A stretch of 64,000 nt of DNA from an uncultured Alphaproteobacteria bacterium (GCA_902537325.1 CACBAT010000006.1:24111-88110); one strand, 5' to 3'. Numbered from the stretch's first letter, positions 19,026 to 29,114 are shown. Notes: generated from the letters alone by a model not told the origin. Made by a program: numbers and translations.

Positions 19026-19624
19026 AAAATAGACTAAATATTTTCTCTGACCAAAGGCTAAAAAATTTCTTAACATCATTGCTTTCTGATTATGAATTGT
19101 TTTTTATGGAATTAAAATCAATCGACTACAGTTTAGTGAGCACAAACACCAATGTTATTATTTTAAATAATAAAGCAACTTTGGATTTAATAAATTTTCA
19201 AAAATTAAAAGATAATTATCTGGTAATATCTAATTTAAATAATAAAAACACAAATACAATTAATAATTTTAAACTGTTAAAAGCCCCAACTTCAATTGAT
19301 CAAATTAAAAATAAAATTAAAAACCTTACTCAAAATCTAAAAGTCCAGTTTCATGATATATGTCTTGACAATGAAAAATTAATAAATCTGAGTAATAATT
19401 CTTTTTGCTATCTTACTAAGATAGAATTAGAAATTTTAAGTTACTTAATTAATGAAAAAAAAACAAACAAAGCTTTCATAAAGGAAAATATTTTAAATAT
19501 AAAAGCGAACATAGAAACAAACTCTCTTGAAAGTCATCTTACGAGGATAAGAAAGAAAATGATAAAAATAAAAACGAGAGTAAAAATATATACAAAGAGT
19601 GATAAGTTGCTAATTACAATTTAA
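19022..19624 (+). CDS. winged-helix protein, degenerate OmpR-type response regulator
   Basis: 200 residues. The C-terminal ~75 resemble the OmpR/PhoB DNA-binding domain: YLTKIELEILSYLI (compare the usual LTxxEFxLL) followed by NSLESHLTRIRKKM, equivalent to the recognition-helix signature (VxVHIxRLRxKL). The N-terminal ~110 residues have the alternating length of a receiver domain but lack an evident acidic pocket or phosphorylatable Asp. I infer a non-phosphorylated regulator. Similar proteins accompany yggS and lolA in related genomes. It is convergent with lolA, overlapping by 4 bases. Confidence 0.6.
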   Translation: MKNRLNIFSDQRLKNFLTSLLSDYELFFMELKSIDYSLVSTNTNVIILNNKATLDLINFQKLKDNYLVISNLNNKNTNTINNFKLLKAPTSIDQIKNKIKNLTQNLKVQFHDICLDNEKLINLSNNSFCYLTKIELEILSYLINEKKTNKAFIKENILNIKANIETNSLESHLTRIRKKMIKIKTRVKIYTKSDKLLITI

Positions 19625-20217
19625 TTAAAAAACTTAGGGTTAATTAGTTTAAAAAAACTTTCTTCAAAATCTTCATTATAATTATGATTGTATAAAGATA
19701 ATTTAATATTTTCCTCATCAATTAAAACCTCCACACTTCTTAATATCAAAGGATTATTCTCAAAATACACTCTAATAAGAAAAACTTTGTCTTCACTGTC
19801 AAAGCCTTTCTTTTCTAATATTAATTCATTGTTATTTAACTTTAATAAACTATCTTCAAAAAAAAGAGGATTTCTAAAAATATCATAAAAGAACCAGGCA
19901 CTAGTATTTTTTGGATTAAAAAATTCATCTTCTTCAAGTTCGTAATTGTAGTACATAGCTTTGTCTTCGTCTAAAATAATTAATATTTTGGTTGGTAAAA
20001 TATATTCGGCTCTTACTCTTTTTGAGCCAATATATATTTTTCCTTCACTTAAATTCTCTCCATCGTCCTGTAAAAAAGAAGCTGAAAAATTCTTAAGTTC
20101 ATTTAAATGAATTAATGCATTTTTTTTATCATCTGAAATAGAATATGCCTTATTAGATATTAAAAAAAAAATAATTGTTAGAAGATAAAAAAAGCTTCTA
20201 TCATTTTTTAAGCACAT
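19621..20217 (-). CDS. lolA: outer-membrane lipoprotein carrier protein LolA
   Basis: 198 residues from the ATG at 20217 with a signal peptide (FFYLLTIIFFLISNKAYS). The mature part shows LolA features: LNELKNFSASFLQ, EGKIYIGSKRVRAEYILPTKILIILDEDKAMYYNYELEE and the later FFNPKNTSAWFFY. LolA shuttles lipoproteins from LolCDE through the periplasm to the outer membrane. A start 9 codons earlier would fall deeper inside ftsK and spoil the signal peptide. The overlap with ftsK is 17 bases, and ftsK-lolA is a conserved alphaproteobacterial order. Confidence 0.85.
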   Translation of the reverse strand: MCLKNDRSFFYLLTIIFFLISNKAYSISDDKKNALIHLNELKNFSASFLQDDGENLSEGKIYIGSKRVRAEYILPTKILIILDEDKAMYYNYELEEDEFFNPKNTSAWFFYDIFRNPLFFEDSLLKLNNNELILEKKGFDSEDKVFLIRVYFENNPLILRSVEVLIDEENIKLSLYNHNYNEDFEESFFKLINPKFFN

Positions 20218-22435
20218 GTCTTTTACCTGCATTATTGGCTTCACTTATTATGCCATCTTCTTCCATCTTTTCTACAATTCTTGCTGCTCTATTATATCCA
20301 ATTTGAAGATATCTTTGTATATAACTTGTAGAAACTTTTTGTTGTTTAATTACTATCTCCACAGCTTTACCATAAAGATCATCGTTATTATTTGCGATTA
20401 AATCATCAGAATTTGAAATATTCAATTCTTCCTCAGACAAAGTTATTTCTTTTTTATAATCAAAAGTTGCCTGTTTTTTTATATGAGCCACAACCTGCTC
20501 AGCCTCTTTTTCAGAAACAAACCCACCATGAAGTCTTTTAATAATACCGCCGTTTTCTAGAAATAACATATCACCACTTCCAAGTAATTGTTCCGCACCC
20601 ATTTCATTTAATATGGTCCTACTATCAAACTTACTGGACACTTTATAACTTATACGACTTGGAAAGTTTGCTTTTATGGTTCCAGTTATTACATCGACAC
20701 TAGGTCTTTGAGTAGCAGTAATTAGATGTATACCTGATGCTCTAGCCATTTGGGCCAATCTTTGAACTAAAGATTCAACTTCTTTTCCAGCTACCATCAT
20801 TAAATCTGCCATCTCATCAATTACAACAACAATAAAAGGCATCTTCTCTAAATTAATTTCTTGTTTTTCTATTATTGGCATTCTAGTTTCATCATCAATT
20901 CCTGTTTGAACTTCTCTAAATAATTTTCTTCCTGACGAAATTGTTTTTAAAACCTTATTGTTATAAGAATCTATATTTTTGACATTTAAAGAACTCATTA
21001 CTTTATATCTATTTTCCATTTCTCTGACCACCCACTTAAGTGCAAATACAGCCTTCTTTGGATCAGTTACAACAGGTGTTAATAAATGAGGAATATCTTC
21101 ATAAATACTCAACTCTAACATTTTAGGATCTATTAAAATAAGCTTACACTCATTAGGCTTAAACTTATAAAGTATGCTTAGTATCATAGTATTTATACCA
21201 ACTGATTTACCAGATCCTGTTGTTCCAGCAATTAACAGATGTGGCATACGTTCTAAATTTGCAAAAATACTTTTTCCAGATATATCCTTGCCTAGTGCCA
21301 ACGTGAGAGAGTCATTTTGTGTTTCAAATTCTTCCTCTTCGACTAAATCACCAAACAATACACTATCTCTTTTAATATTCGGGATTTCAATTCCAAGACT
21401 CGTCTTCCCAGGTTGAGTAGATATTCTAGCAGAAATAGATGACATTGCTCTAGCAATATCATCTGATAATCCTATTACTTTACTAGATTTTATTCCTGCA
21501 TTTGGAATAAATTCAAACAATGTCACAATTGGACCACTGCTAAATCCTATTATTTTACCCTCAACACCATATTCAGAGAGCGTCTTTTCTAACTTCACAG
21601 CAGCATCTGTATTTATTTTATCAAACTCCCTATTTTTGCTGTTTCTTAAATTTGATTTAGAAAGAAGATCTTTTGATGGAAGGCTAAAACTAAAACTGTC
21701 TAACTCAACCTTTTTATTGAGCTTAGGTTCATTTATATTTTTTCTACTTAAATTTATATAACCTTTTTTCTTAATTGTTGGTTCGTTTTTTAAATATTTT
21801 TTATCTACTCTTTTTTTGAATTTTATATATTTTAAAAAAACAAATACTGAAAATAAAAATCTGAAATATTTAAATATTCTAAAAAAAGAAAATAATTTAT
21901 TTATCCAAGAAATATTTACTCTAAATGATAAAAGAACCAAATAGACTCCCACTAATAAAAATAAAAAATTTGCAATAATATAAATGTAGATGTTTTCTAA
22001 GCCACTTAAATTATTATTTGAAAATAAATCAATAATGAATTGAGATATCAAACCTCTCTCTAAATAAACTTCTTCTATTGATCTTAATGAAACATTAATG
22101 ATCATTATTCCCAAAACATTAGATAAAAGTTTTAAAATTATTAATCGACTAATTACGCCTAAAAAAAGCTTGCCCCCCTCAAGTATTAAAAAAACAGCTA
22201 ATAAGTAACTAAGAGTTCCTATAAAAATTAATGAATAACTTGATAAATACGCCCCAAAAACCCCCATAAGGTTTTCAATATTGGTCTCATTAATATTGTA
22301 ATTTAATTGATTAAAACCCGGATCATTTACAGAGTATGAGTAAAGACTGGTAAAATAAATTAGGCCAAATCCAAATAAAATTATTCCTAATAAAAATTTA
22401 ACAATAAACTTTCTAATTGAACCATACTTGAACAT
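20201..22435 (-). CDS. ftsK: DNA translocase FtsK
   Basis: 744 residues. Four hydrophobic segments lie in the first ~190 residues, then a short linker, unlike the long linker of E. coli FtsK. The motor has Walker A IAGTTGSGKSVGIN (about 401-414), Walker B VVVIDEMADLMM (about 533-544) and ATQRPSVDVITGTIKANFP. The winged-helix gamma domain that reads KOPS is at the C-terminus (about 678-744, YGKAVEIVIKQQKVSTSYIQRYLQIGYNRAARIVEKME). It is anchored at the septum and clears chromosome dimers with XerCD. Lies in the order ftsK-lolA. Confidence 0.95.
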   Translation of the reverse strand: MFKYGSIRKFIVKFLLGIILFGFGLIYFTSLYSYSVNDPGFNQLNYNINETNIENLMGVFGAYLSSYSLIFIGTLSYLLAVFLILEGGKLFLGVISRLIILKLLSNVLGIMIINVSLRSIEEVYLERGLISQFIIDLFSNNNLSGLENIYIYIIANFLFLLVGVYLVLLSFRVNISWINKLFSFFRIFKYFRFLFSVFVFLKYIKFKKRVDKKYLKNEPTIKKKGYINLSRKNINEPKLNKKVELDSFSFSLPSKDLLSKSNLRNSKNREFDKINTDAAVKLEKTLSEYGVEGKIIGFSSGPIVTLFEFIPNAGIKSSKVIGLSDDIARAMSSISARISTQPGKTSLGIEIPNIKRDSVLFGDLVEEEEFETQNDSLTLALGKDISGKSIFANLERMPHLLIAGTTGSGKSVGINTMILSILYKFKPNECKLILIDPKMLELSIYEDIPHLLTPVVTDPKKAVFALKWVVREMENRYKVMSSLNVKNIDSYNNKVLKTISSGRKLFREVQTGIDDETRMPIIEKQEINLEKMPFIVVVIDEMADLMMVAGKEVESLVQRLAQMARASGIHLITATQRPSVDVITGTIKANFPSRISYKVSSKFDSRTILNEMGAEQLLGSGDMLFLENGGIIKRLHGGFVSEKEAEQVVAHIKKQATFDYKKEITLSEEELNISNSDDLIANNNDDLYGKAVEIVIKQQKVSTSYIQRYLQIGYNRAARIVEKMEEDGIISEANNAGKRHVLKK

Positions 22436-22482
22436 ATAGTTAGATTGTAATACATTTAGATTATGGTAATTCGAAGAAAATT

Positions 22483-23664
22483 ATGAAAGAAATTCAATCA
22501 AACATTAATATAGTAGGGGGAGGTCTCATAGGGGCGGTTACAGCATATTCACTTTCTAAACTTGGTAATAAAATAGTAGTTTTAGAGCAAAATGCTAAAT
22601 TTAATCATATAAATATTTTAGATAAAAGGACAACTGCAATTTCAGAGGGTACGAAAAAATTTCTTGAAGAAATAAATATTTGGAAAGAAATTGGTTATTA
22701 CGCAGAACCAATAAAAAATATTCAGATAATTGACAGAAATCAATCAAATAAAATTTATTTTGACAACCAAAGAAGAAATTCTAACTTAGGATATATAGTT
22801 AAAAACGAATTTATTCTTGATAACTTATATAGAAAATTACAAAAACAAAATAATGTAGAAATTTTTAATAATGTTTCCATTAAAGATATTTTTTATCAAG
22901 GTGACAGGATTATAACCAAGCAAAATAATTTTTATGCTAATTCAAACATTCTATTTGCGTGTGATGGGAAAAACAGTTCTTTAAGAAAAATTTTTAAAAC
23001 ACCAATTTATAGAAAAGATTATAAAAAAAAAGCAATAGTAATAAATTTTTATCACTCAAAGAATCACAATAACACTGCTTATGAGTTCTTCTTTAAAAAT
23101 GGACCTCTTGCAATCTTACCAATGCAAAAAAATAAAAATCATTTTCAAAGTTCCATAGTTTGGACAAACACCAATAAATTTATAGACTCTTTACTATCTT
23201 TAAATGATAATAGTATTATTTCCATTCTGAATGAAAAAACACAGGGAAGTGTAGGTGAGATAAAAAAAATAATCACCAAACAAACCTTTCCTTTAAAAGC
23301 TCATCTAAACTCTAAATTTTTTGAGAATAGAATTATTTATTTAGGTGACTCAGCCCACTCATTTCATCCAATTGCAGGACAAGGATGGAATCTAGGTATG
23401 CAAGATGTAGAAAGTATATATAATCTTGTTAAAAAATATAACTCCCTAGGTTTGGAATTGGGAGATGAAATATTTTGTAAAGAATTTCAGAAAGATAACT
23501 TTTTCAAAGCTTATAGGCTGTATCAAATCACTGATAAAGTTGACAGTGTATTTAAATTAGACAATACAATTTTTAATTATGCAAGGTTTTCAGCTATCAA
23601 TTTAATGGAGAAAAGTAAAAAGCTAAAAAATAAGATAAGTGATTTTGCTATGGGTTTTAATTAA
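22483..23664 (+). CDS. UbiH/UbiF-family FAD-dependent hydroxylase
   Basis: 393 residues. The N-terminal GGGLIGAVTAYSLSKLG (about 12-28) is the dinucleotide-binding motif and LGDSAHSFHPIAGQGWNLGMQD (about 287-308) the second FAD motif, diagnostic of the UbiH/COQ6 group. LFACDGKNSSLRK (about 158-170) is the DG motif. These enzymes hydroxylate the ubiquinone ring; which position cannot be told from sequence. It diverges from ftsK and ends 8 bases inside the convergent LON-domain gene. Confidence 0.85.
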   Translation: MKEIQSNINIVGGGLIGAVTAYSLSKLGNKIVVLEQNAKFNHINILDKRTTAISEGTKKFLEEINIWKEIGYYAEPIKNIQIIDRNQSNKIYFDNQRRNSNLGYIVKNEFILDNLYRKLQKQNNVEIFNNVSIKDIFYQGDRIITKQNNFYANSNILFACDGKNSSLRKIFKTPIYRKDYKKKAIVINFYHSKNHNNTAYEFFFKNGPLAILPMQKNKNHFQSSIVWTNTNKFIDSLLSLNDNSIISILNEKTQGSVGEIKKIITKQTFPLKAHLNSKFFENRIIYLGDSAHSFHPIAGQGWNLGMQDVESIYNLVKKYNSLGLELGDEIFCKEFQKDNFFKAYRLYQITDKVDSVFKLDNTIFNYARFSAINLMEKSKKLKNKISDFAMGFN

Positions 23665-24250
23665 TAGTTTTATTATTATTATCTTCAACGATCTCAAGCT
23701 CTAATATTGAATGAAGTTTTTTATAAAAATCACTTAAATTTTTTGTTTCCAAAAGAACCTGTTTTTCAATGTCGCTAAAAGGGGATATCATTGCTATAAA
23801 CTTTATAATTTGATTAAAATCAATATTTTGAATTTCTTCTAAGTTTAAGTTAATTTTTTTTACTTTAATGTATTGGCTATACTTATCTAAAAGATTATTT
23901 TTTTGTTTTTCATTTATAATATTTTTATCTTCCTCAAAATCCAGCATTTCAGCCTCAACCAACCTAAACTTATATTTTTTTTCTAACTCTTTCTTAACTT
24001 TAAAACAATTAGTACCCTGTAGACTAATTAAATATCGCCCATCTGTTGTTTCACTAAAACTATGAATTTTTCCAATACAACCAATATTATAGAGTTTATT
24101 TTTTTCATCAGATTGTATCATGCCTATGTACCTTTCCTTTGAAAGAGCGTAGTCAACCATCTCAATATATCTTTTTTCAAATATATTCAGAGGCAAGCTT
24201 GTTCCTGGAAACAGGACGGCACCGTTTAAAGGAAAAATAGGGATTTCCAT
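23657..24250 (-). CDS. LON N-terminal (substrate-binding) domain protein
   Basis: 197 residues starting MEIPIFPLNGAVLFPGTSLPLNIFEKRYIEM, the classic beginning of the LON substrate-binding domain (PUA-like). GRYLISLQGTNCFKV near 72-86 fits the same domain. No ATPase or protease domain is attached. In alphaproteobacteria this gene regularly follows a thioredoxin-TPR gene, as here, one base after its stop. Role unknown; possibly protein quality control. Confidence 0.85.
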   Translation of the reverse strand: MEIPIFPLNGAVLFPGTSLPLNIFEKRYIEMVDYALSKERYIGMIQSDEKNKLYNIGCIGKIHSFSETTDGRYLISLQGTNCFKVKKELEKKYKFRLVEAEMLDFEEDKNIINEKQKNNLLDKYSQYIKVKKINLNLEEIQNIDFNQIIKFIAMISPFSDIEKQVLLETKNLSDFYKKLHSILELEIVEDNNNKTIN

Positions 24251-24251
24251 G

Positions 24252-25118
24252 TTATGAAAACATTAATTGTGAAAGTTTTTTCCTATATTGAATGGTAATT
24301 TGATTAGTATTTCCAAGTACAGCAAAAAATTCTACCATCTTATTTTTTATACTATCCTTATGTTTTGGATAATTTTTTAGAAGCAAATCCATTCCATTTT
24401 CATATTGTTTCATTGAAAAATATTTATCTGATATTTCTAAAATTAAATCAATATTATTTGGTTCACTCTCAAGTTTGTCAAGCAACTCATTAATATTTGG
24501 TCCGGATGAATTATTTTTCACAATTTCCATTTTTTTTAAAACCTGTTTAACTTCATTTTTATTTTGTACATCCTTTTCTAATGAACTAATGAACATTTCA
24601 ACCTCTTCAAATTGTTTAAGTTCGATCAAACACTCTAAATAAAAACAAATACCTTTAATTTCGTCTGAGTTTTTAGAAATAAATTCTAGAAGAGTGTCTT
24701 TAGTTTCTTCAAACTTACTTTCAGCCATAGCGCTTTCTATTTCATTATAAAATTCAGTGAAGTCTTCATTAATTTTAGACCCTAAACACTTTTCAATAAA
24801 TTCAATAATTTGGCCTTCAGGAATAACGCCCTGAAATGCATTAACAATTTGTTTATCTTTGAAAGCGTAGACTGTAGGAATTGATTGAATTCTTAATTGC
24901 GCAGCAATTTGTTGATTTTCATCAATATTTATTTTTACTAAAGTGATTTTATCCCCTGATTTTGATATTATTTTTTCTAAAATTGGTGTTAGTTGTTTAC
25001 AAGGACCGCACCAAGGAGCCCAAAAATCAACAACAATTAATTTATTCTCACTAGCTTCAATAACCTGATCATTAAACTCTGTTTCAGTAACATCGATTAT
25101 ATTTGTATTTTCACTCAT
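24252..25118 (-). CDS. thioredoxin-TPR protein (CnoX/YbbN-like)
   Basis: 288 residues: an N-terminal thioredoxin domain (about 5-115) with active site WAPWCGPCK (about 33-41), and a C-terminal helical TPR region (about 125-280). Full-size YbbN/CnoX is a chaperone-redox protein that protects proteins from oxidative damage and hands them to DnaK or GroEL; here the active-site CGPC pair is intact, so it is probably redox active. It overlaps the deacylase gene by 4 bases and is followed by the LON-domain gene. Confidence 0.87.
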   Translation of the reverse strand: MSENTNIIDVTETEFNDQVIEASENKLIVVDFWAPWCGPCKQLTPILEKIISKSGDKITLVKINIDENQQIAAQLRIQSIPTVYAFKDKQIVNAFQGVIPEGQIIEFIEKCLGSKINEDFTEFYNEIESAMAESKFEETKDTLLEFISKNSDEIKGICFYLECLIELKQFEEVEMFISSLEKDVQNKNEVKQVLKKMEIVKNNSSGPNINELLDKLESEPNNIDLILEISDKYFSMKQYENGMDLLLKNYPKHKDSIKNKMVEFFAVLGNTNQITIQYRKKLSQLMFS

Positions 25119-25627
25119 AAAGATTTGACTATACTATAACTATCCAAAGAAAAAATATGAATTTTTTTATTATTTTCAAGGAGGAAATTTATAAAATCTG
25201 TAGTCTTTATACTTATAGTTGTTGTGTTAATTAGAGGGTGGAAGTTAATTAATTGACTGTTAAAAAGTTTTTCATCTAAGTAAAATTTAACAACATTATG
25301 CTTGTCGTTAAGAAGAGCAAATGGGGAGACTGATCCTGGCTTTATACCCAAAAACTGCTCTAAATATTCAGCATTTGCAAATGATAAATTCTTAGCATCG
25401 ATAGATTTAGAAAATAGCTTTAAATCAACCTTTGCATTTTCATCACAACTAAAAAGAAAAAAATTATTTTTTTTATTTTTTAAAAATAAATTTTTTGTAT
25501 GCGCCCCTTTAATCTCACCTCTTAGATTTTCAGAATCTTCAACCGTAAATAAAGGATCATGATCATGAATTTGAAAATCTTTATTATTTATACTAAGTAA
25601 TTCAAATAAATCTGTCTTTGTAAGCAT
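25115..25627 (-). CDS. YbaK/ProXp-type aminoacyl-tRNA deacylase
   Basis: 170 residues of the YbaK fold. HDHDPLFTVEDSENLRGEIKGAHTKNLFLKNKK (about 21-53) is typical of the PrdX/ProXp-ala group, as are GIKPGSVSPFALLND (about 93-107) and INFHPLINTTTISI (about 126-139). These freestanding enzymes hydrolyse mischarged tRNA-Pro (for example Ala-tRNA-Pro). It leads a leftward three-gene operon and diverges from crtI across a 57-bp gap holding both promoters. Confidence 0.85.
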   Translation of the reverse strand: MLTKTDLFELLSINNKDFQIHDHDPLFTVEDSENLRGEIKGAHTKNLFLKNKKNNFFLFSCDENAKVDLKLFSKSIDAKNLSFANAEYLEQFLGIKPGSVSPFALLNDKHNVVKFYLDEKLFNSQLINFHPLINTTTISIKTTDFINFLLENNKKIHIFSLDSYSIVKSL

Positions 25628-25684
25628 AAATAATATTATATTTATTAAAAAATAAGGTATTTAAATACAATTACAAAATTAACA

Positions 25685-27160
25685 ATGGGAAAAAAAGCAG
25701 TAGTTATAGGAAGTGGTTTTGGAGGTATTGCGATAAGCCTAAGATTAAAAAAATTAGGCTATGATACAACAATTATTGAAAAACTAGACGAGCTTGGAGG
25801 AAGAGCAAGAGTTTTTGAAGTGAATGGTTTTAAACATGATGCTGGACCAACAGTTATAACAGCACCATTTCTTTTTGATGAATTATTTAGTCTATTTGGA
25901 AAAAAAAGAGAAGATTATTTGAGTTTTGTTCCTCTTGAGCCCTGGTATAGATATTATTTTCATGATGGTAAAACTTTTGATTATTGTTCTACTATTCAAA
26001 AGACAAATAACGAAATAAGCAAATATGATAACAGAGATATCAAAGGATATTCTAAACTCTTAAATCAATCAAAAAAAATTTTTGATGTAGGTTTCACACA
26101 ATTAGCTGACAAACCATTTATTTCTTTTTTTAAAATGTTAGGGGTTATTCCTAATTTGATAATTTTGAAAAGTTATTTAACAGTATCTCAACTTGTAAAT
26201 AGTTATCTAAAAAATCCATATCTTAGAAAAGCATTTTCAATACATCCACTTTTAGTTGGAGGTGATCCACACACAACAACATCTATTTACGCTTTGATTC
26301 ATTATTTGGAGAGAAAATGGGGAGTATTTTTTTGCATGGGTGGAACTGGTAAAATCGTATCTGAATTAAAAGAATTAATGATTAATTGTGGTATTAAAAT
26401 AAAAACAAATACAGAGGCAAAAGAATTTATTGTTGAAAATAATAGGATAACAAAAATATTAACAAACAATGAAGAAATTTCCAATATAGATCTAGTTGTT
26501 TGTAATGCTGATCCACCCATGGTTTACTCCAAACTTTTAAAAAAACAAAATTTAAGAAGACCTGTATTAAAAGAAAAAAACTTATTATATTCAATGGGGC
26601 TTTTTGTTCTTTTCTTTGGTACGAAAAAACAATACCATAAAGTTGCTCATCATACTATTTGGATGACTGAAAGATTTAAATCTTTACTTCATGATATATT
26701 TAAAAATAAAATTTTATCTGATGATTTTTCCTTATACATTCACAGACCTACTGCAACAGACAAGTCATTTGCTCCAGAAGGATGTGATAGTTTTTATGTT
26801 CTATGCCCAGTACCCAATTTACAAGGCAAAATTGATTGGGATGTTGAATCAGAAAACCTTAAAAATAAGATAGTTAAAGAATTATCACGAACAATTATGC
26901 CAGATTTAGAAAAGAGTATTACAGATGTTTTTTGGATGAACCCTAAAGATTTTAAAAACGATTACAATTCTATGCACGGAGCAGGATTTTCTATAGCCCC
27001 AATTTTTACACAGTCAGCTTGGTTTAGATATCACAACAAAGACAAAAAAATTAAAAATCTATATTTTTCAGCAGCAGGCTCTCATCCAGGGGCTGGAATA
27101 CCAGGTGTTCTTTCCTCAGCTAAAGTTGTTGAAAATATCATCAAATCTGAATTAAAATAA
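25685..27160 (+). CDS. crtI: phytoene desaturase
   Basis: 491 residues. The FAD-binding VIGSGFGGIAISLRLKKLG (about 7-25) is followed by LDELGGRARVFEVNGFKHDAGPTVITAP (about 36-63), the bacterial CrtI hallmark. The C-terminal FAD motif FSAAGSHPGAGIPGVLSSAK (about 463-482) is intact. It converts phytoene to lycopene. It starts a tight rightward operon: crtB follows after 2 bases. Its promoter must lie in the 57-bp gap shared with the deacylase operon. Confidence 0.95.
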   Translation: MGKKAVVIGSGFGGIAISLRLKKLGYDTTIIEKLDELGGRARVFEVNGFKHDAGPTVITAPFLFDELFSLFGKKREDYLSFVPLEPWYRYYFHDGKTFDYCSTIQKTNNEISKYDNRDIKGYSKLLNQSKKIFDVGFTQLADKPFISFFKMLGVIPNLIILKSYLTVSQLVNSYLKNPYLRKAFSIHPLLVGGDPHTTTSIYALIHYLERKWGVFFCMGGTGKIVSELKELMINCGIKIKTNTEAKEFIVENNRITKILTNNEEISNIDLVVCNADPPMVYSKLLKKQNLRRPVLKEKNLLYSMGLFVLFFGTKKQYHKVAHHTIWMTERFKSLLHDIFKNKILSDDFSLYIHRPTATDKSFAPEGCDSFYVLCPVPNLQGKIDWDVESENLKNKIVKELSRTIMPDLEKSITDVFWMNPKDFKNDYNSMHGAGFSIAPIFTQSAWFRYHNKDKKIKNLYFSAAGSHPGAGIPGVLSSAKVVENIIKSELK

Positions 27161-27162
27161 CA

Positions 27163-28044
27163 ATGATTGATTTAGAACTAAATTCGTCGACTGACCTTAA
27201 AAGAGAAGGTAAAAGTTTTTATTGGGCAAGTTTTTTTTTACCAAAAAGTTCAAAAAAAAATGCTGGTATTCTCTATTCAATTTGTAGATATTTTGATGAT
27301 ATTGCTGATAAGCATAGTCAAGACCAATCTAACTATCTTAAAAACTCAATTGAGGAAATTAAAAGTAATAAAAACAATAAGGTAAATGTTTTTTTAAAAA
27401 AAAATAACATTGATAATGCTATTTTTATCGATTTAATTGAAGGATTAATTTTGGATCAGAAGAACATTAGAATTCAAAATAAGGAAGAGCTTATAAAATA
27501 CTCTTACCATGTTGCTGGTACTGTTGGTTTAATGATGTCTAAAATTATAGGTGTAAAACATGATAAAGCATCAAAATCTGCAATTGATTTAGGAATTGGT
27601 ATGCAATTAACAAATATTGCACGCGATGTTTATGAAGACTCAAAAATTAAAAGAATATATTTACCAGCTAGTTGGATACCTAATATTTCTTTAAAAGACT
27701 TAAACAATCAAAATAAATTTATTTCAGAAAATGATGAAAAGATATCAAATGCAATTCATAAAGTAATAACTTTATCAGAAAAGTTTTATGAAAATGGTTT
27801 TGCTGGTTTGAAATATATCCCCCTCTCTACTAGACTGGGAATATTCATTGCGGCTAATGTTTATAGAGGTATTGGTATAAAAATAATATCTAATAAAAAA
27901 AAATATTTTAGAGAAAGAATATATTTAAACTCATTAGAAAAATCTTTTATTACAATTAAATCACTTTTCCTTTTTATATTTATTCCATTGATGAATTATA
28001 AATATCAAAAAATAAGAGATATTCTTCCAAATGAAAATTTATAA
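27163..28044 (+). CDS. crtB: phytoene synthase
   Basis: 293 residues of the squalene/phytoene synthase fold. The first Asp-rich motif is ICRYFDDIAD (about 41-50), the second is GIGMQLTNIARDVYED (about 145-160), and YLPASW and YRGIG fit the family. It condenses two GGPP to phytoene. The GGPP synthase (crtE) that supplies the substrate is not in the operon. The 3' end overlaps crtY by 14 bases. Confidence 0.94.
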   Translation: MIDLELNSSTDLKREGKSFYWASFFLPKSSKKNAGILYSICRYFDDIADKHSQDQSNYLKNSIEEIKSNKNNKVNVFLKKNNIDNAIFIDLIEGLILDQKNIRIQNKEELIKYSYHVAGTVGLMMSKIIGVKHDKASKSAIDLGIGMQLTNIARDVYEDSKIKRIYLPASWIPNISLKDLNNQNKFISENDEKISNAIHKVITLSEKFYENGFAGLKYIPLSTRLGIFIAANVYRGIGIKIISNKKKYFRERIYLNSLEKSFITIKSLFLFIFIPLMNYKYQKIRDILPNENL

Positions 28045-29113
28045 AGCTGCTATAATAGGCTTAGGTCCTAGTGGTTTAGCAGTAAATAAAATTCTTTACG
28101 GAAATGGCTTTAATGAAATTATCGCATTTGAAAGTGAAGATATAAATAAAAGAGATAATATTTTTGGCTTTTGGTTAACAGATTGGATGAGGCCTTTTGA
28201 AAATATTATTGAAAAAAAATGGTACAAGTGGACTATTGGAAATAAAAATCTTGATATAACACACAAAAGTTTAGACAAACCTTATTGTGTCATAAGTTTT
28301 AAAACTTGGAAAAAATTCTGTTTAGAAACAAAAAATAACTTAGAAATAGTAAATAAACAAGTTGTTCAATATTTTCCTGAACAAAATTATTTTAAAATAA
28401 TTACTGCTGATAAAAAAATATATTACGCTCAAAACATATATGATTCACGATCAACAAAACAAAAAAAAGGTGAATTATTACAGCATTTTTTTGGAATTAA
28501 TATTACTGTGGAAGATAATACTTTTAATGAAAATAAGTTAACTTTAATGCACTTTACGGAAGAAAATAATATTTTACATTTTATGTATATTTTGCCATTT
28601 AGTCACAATAAAGCACTTGTTGAATCAACAGTTTTTTCAAAAGATGTTTTTCACACCTCTTGGTATAGAAAAAAAATAAATGATTATTTGAAGAAAAATA
28701 ATATCAATGTATTTAAAGAACAGAGCTCAGAAAAAGGAGTAATACCAATGTTTTTTGCTGAGGAAAAAAGATCAGTTAATTCTAATATTTTCAATATTGG
28801 TATTAGAGGAGGTGCATGCAAACCCTCAACCGGATATGCCTTTTCGTTTCTTATAAAACAAATCCAATTGTTAAAAAATTCAAAGAAAAACTATGTAAAT
28901 ACTCATAATTTTTTAGAAAGAAAAATGGACAAAATTTTTATTAATTATTTAAAAAATAATAGAGAAGATGGAAAATCATTTATAAAACTCGCATCGAATC
29001 TAAATGGAAATGAATTCCAAAGTTTTATGATGGGTGAATCAAATTTACTAACTAAGTTAAAAATTATAAATAGTATGCCCAAGCTTCCTTTTATAAAAGA
29101 ATTATTTAAATAA
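28031..29113 (+). CDS. crtY: lycopene beta-cyclase (CrtY)
   Basis: 360 residues. The N-terminal KAAIIGLGPSGLAVNKIL (about 4-21) is a Rossmann FAD/NAD motif, and the C-terminal region has IGIRGGACKPSTGYAFSFL (about 257-275), the cyclase signature. It adds beta rings to both ends of lycopene, giving beta-carotene. At ~360 residues it is a little shorter than typical CrtY (~380-400). Its start lies within crtB and blh starts one base after its stop. Confidence 0.9.
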   Translation: MKIYKAAIIGLGPSGLAVNKILYGNGFNEIIAFESEDINKRDNIFGFWLTDWMRPFENIIEKKWYKWTIGNKNLDITHKSLDKPYCVISFKTWKKFCLETKNNLEIVNKQVVQYFPEQNYFKIITADKKIYYAQNIYDSRSTKQKKGELLQHFFGINITVEDNTFNENKLTLMHFTEENNILHFMYILPFSHNKALVESTVFSKDVFHTSWYRKKINDYLKKNNINVFKEQSSEKGVIPMFFAEEKRSVNSNIFNIGIRGGACKPSTGYAFSFLIKQIQLLKNSKKNYVNTHNFLERKMDKIFINYLKNNREDGKSFIKLASNLNGNEFQSFMMGESNLLTKLKIINSMPKLPFIKELFK

Positions 29114-29114
29114 T

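Noticed and set aside
19688..19888. Open frames antisense to lolA and ftsK
   Set aside because: Low-complexity reverse reading of conserved coding sequence.
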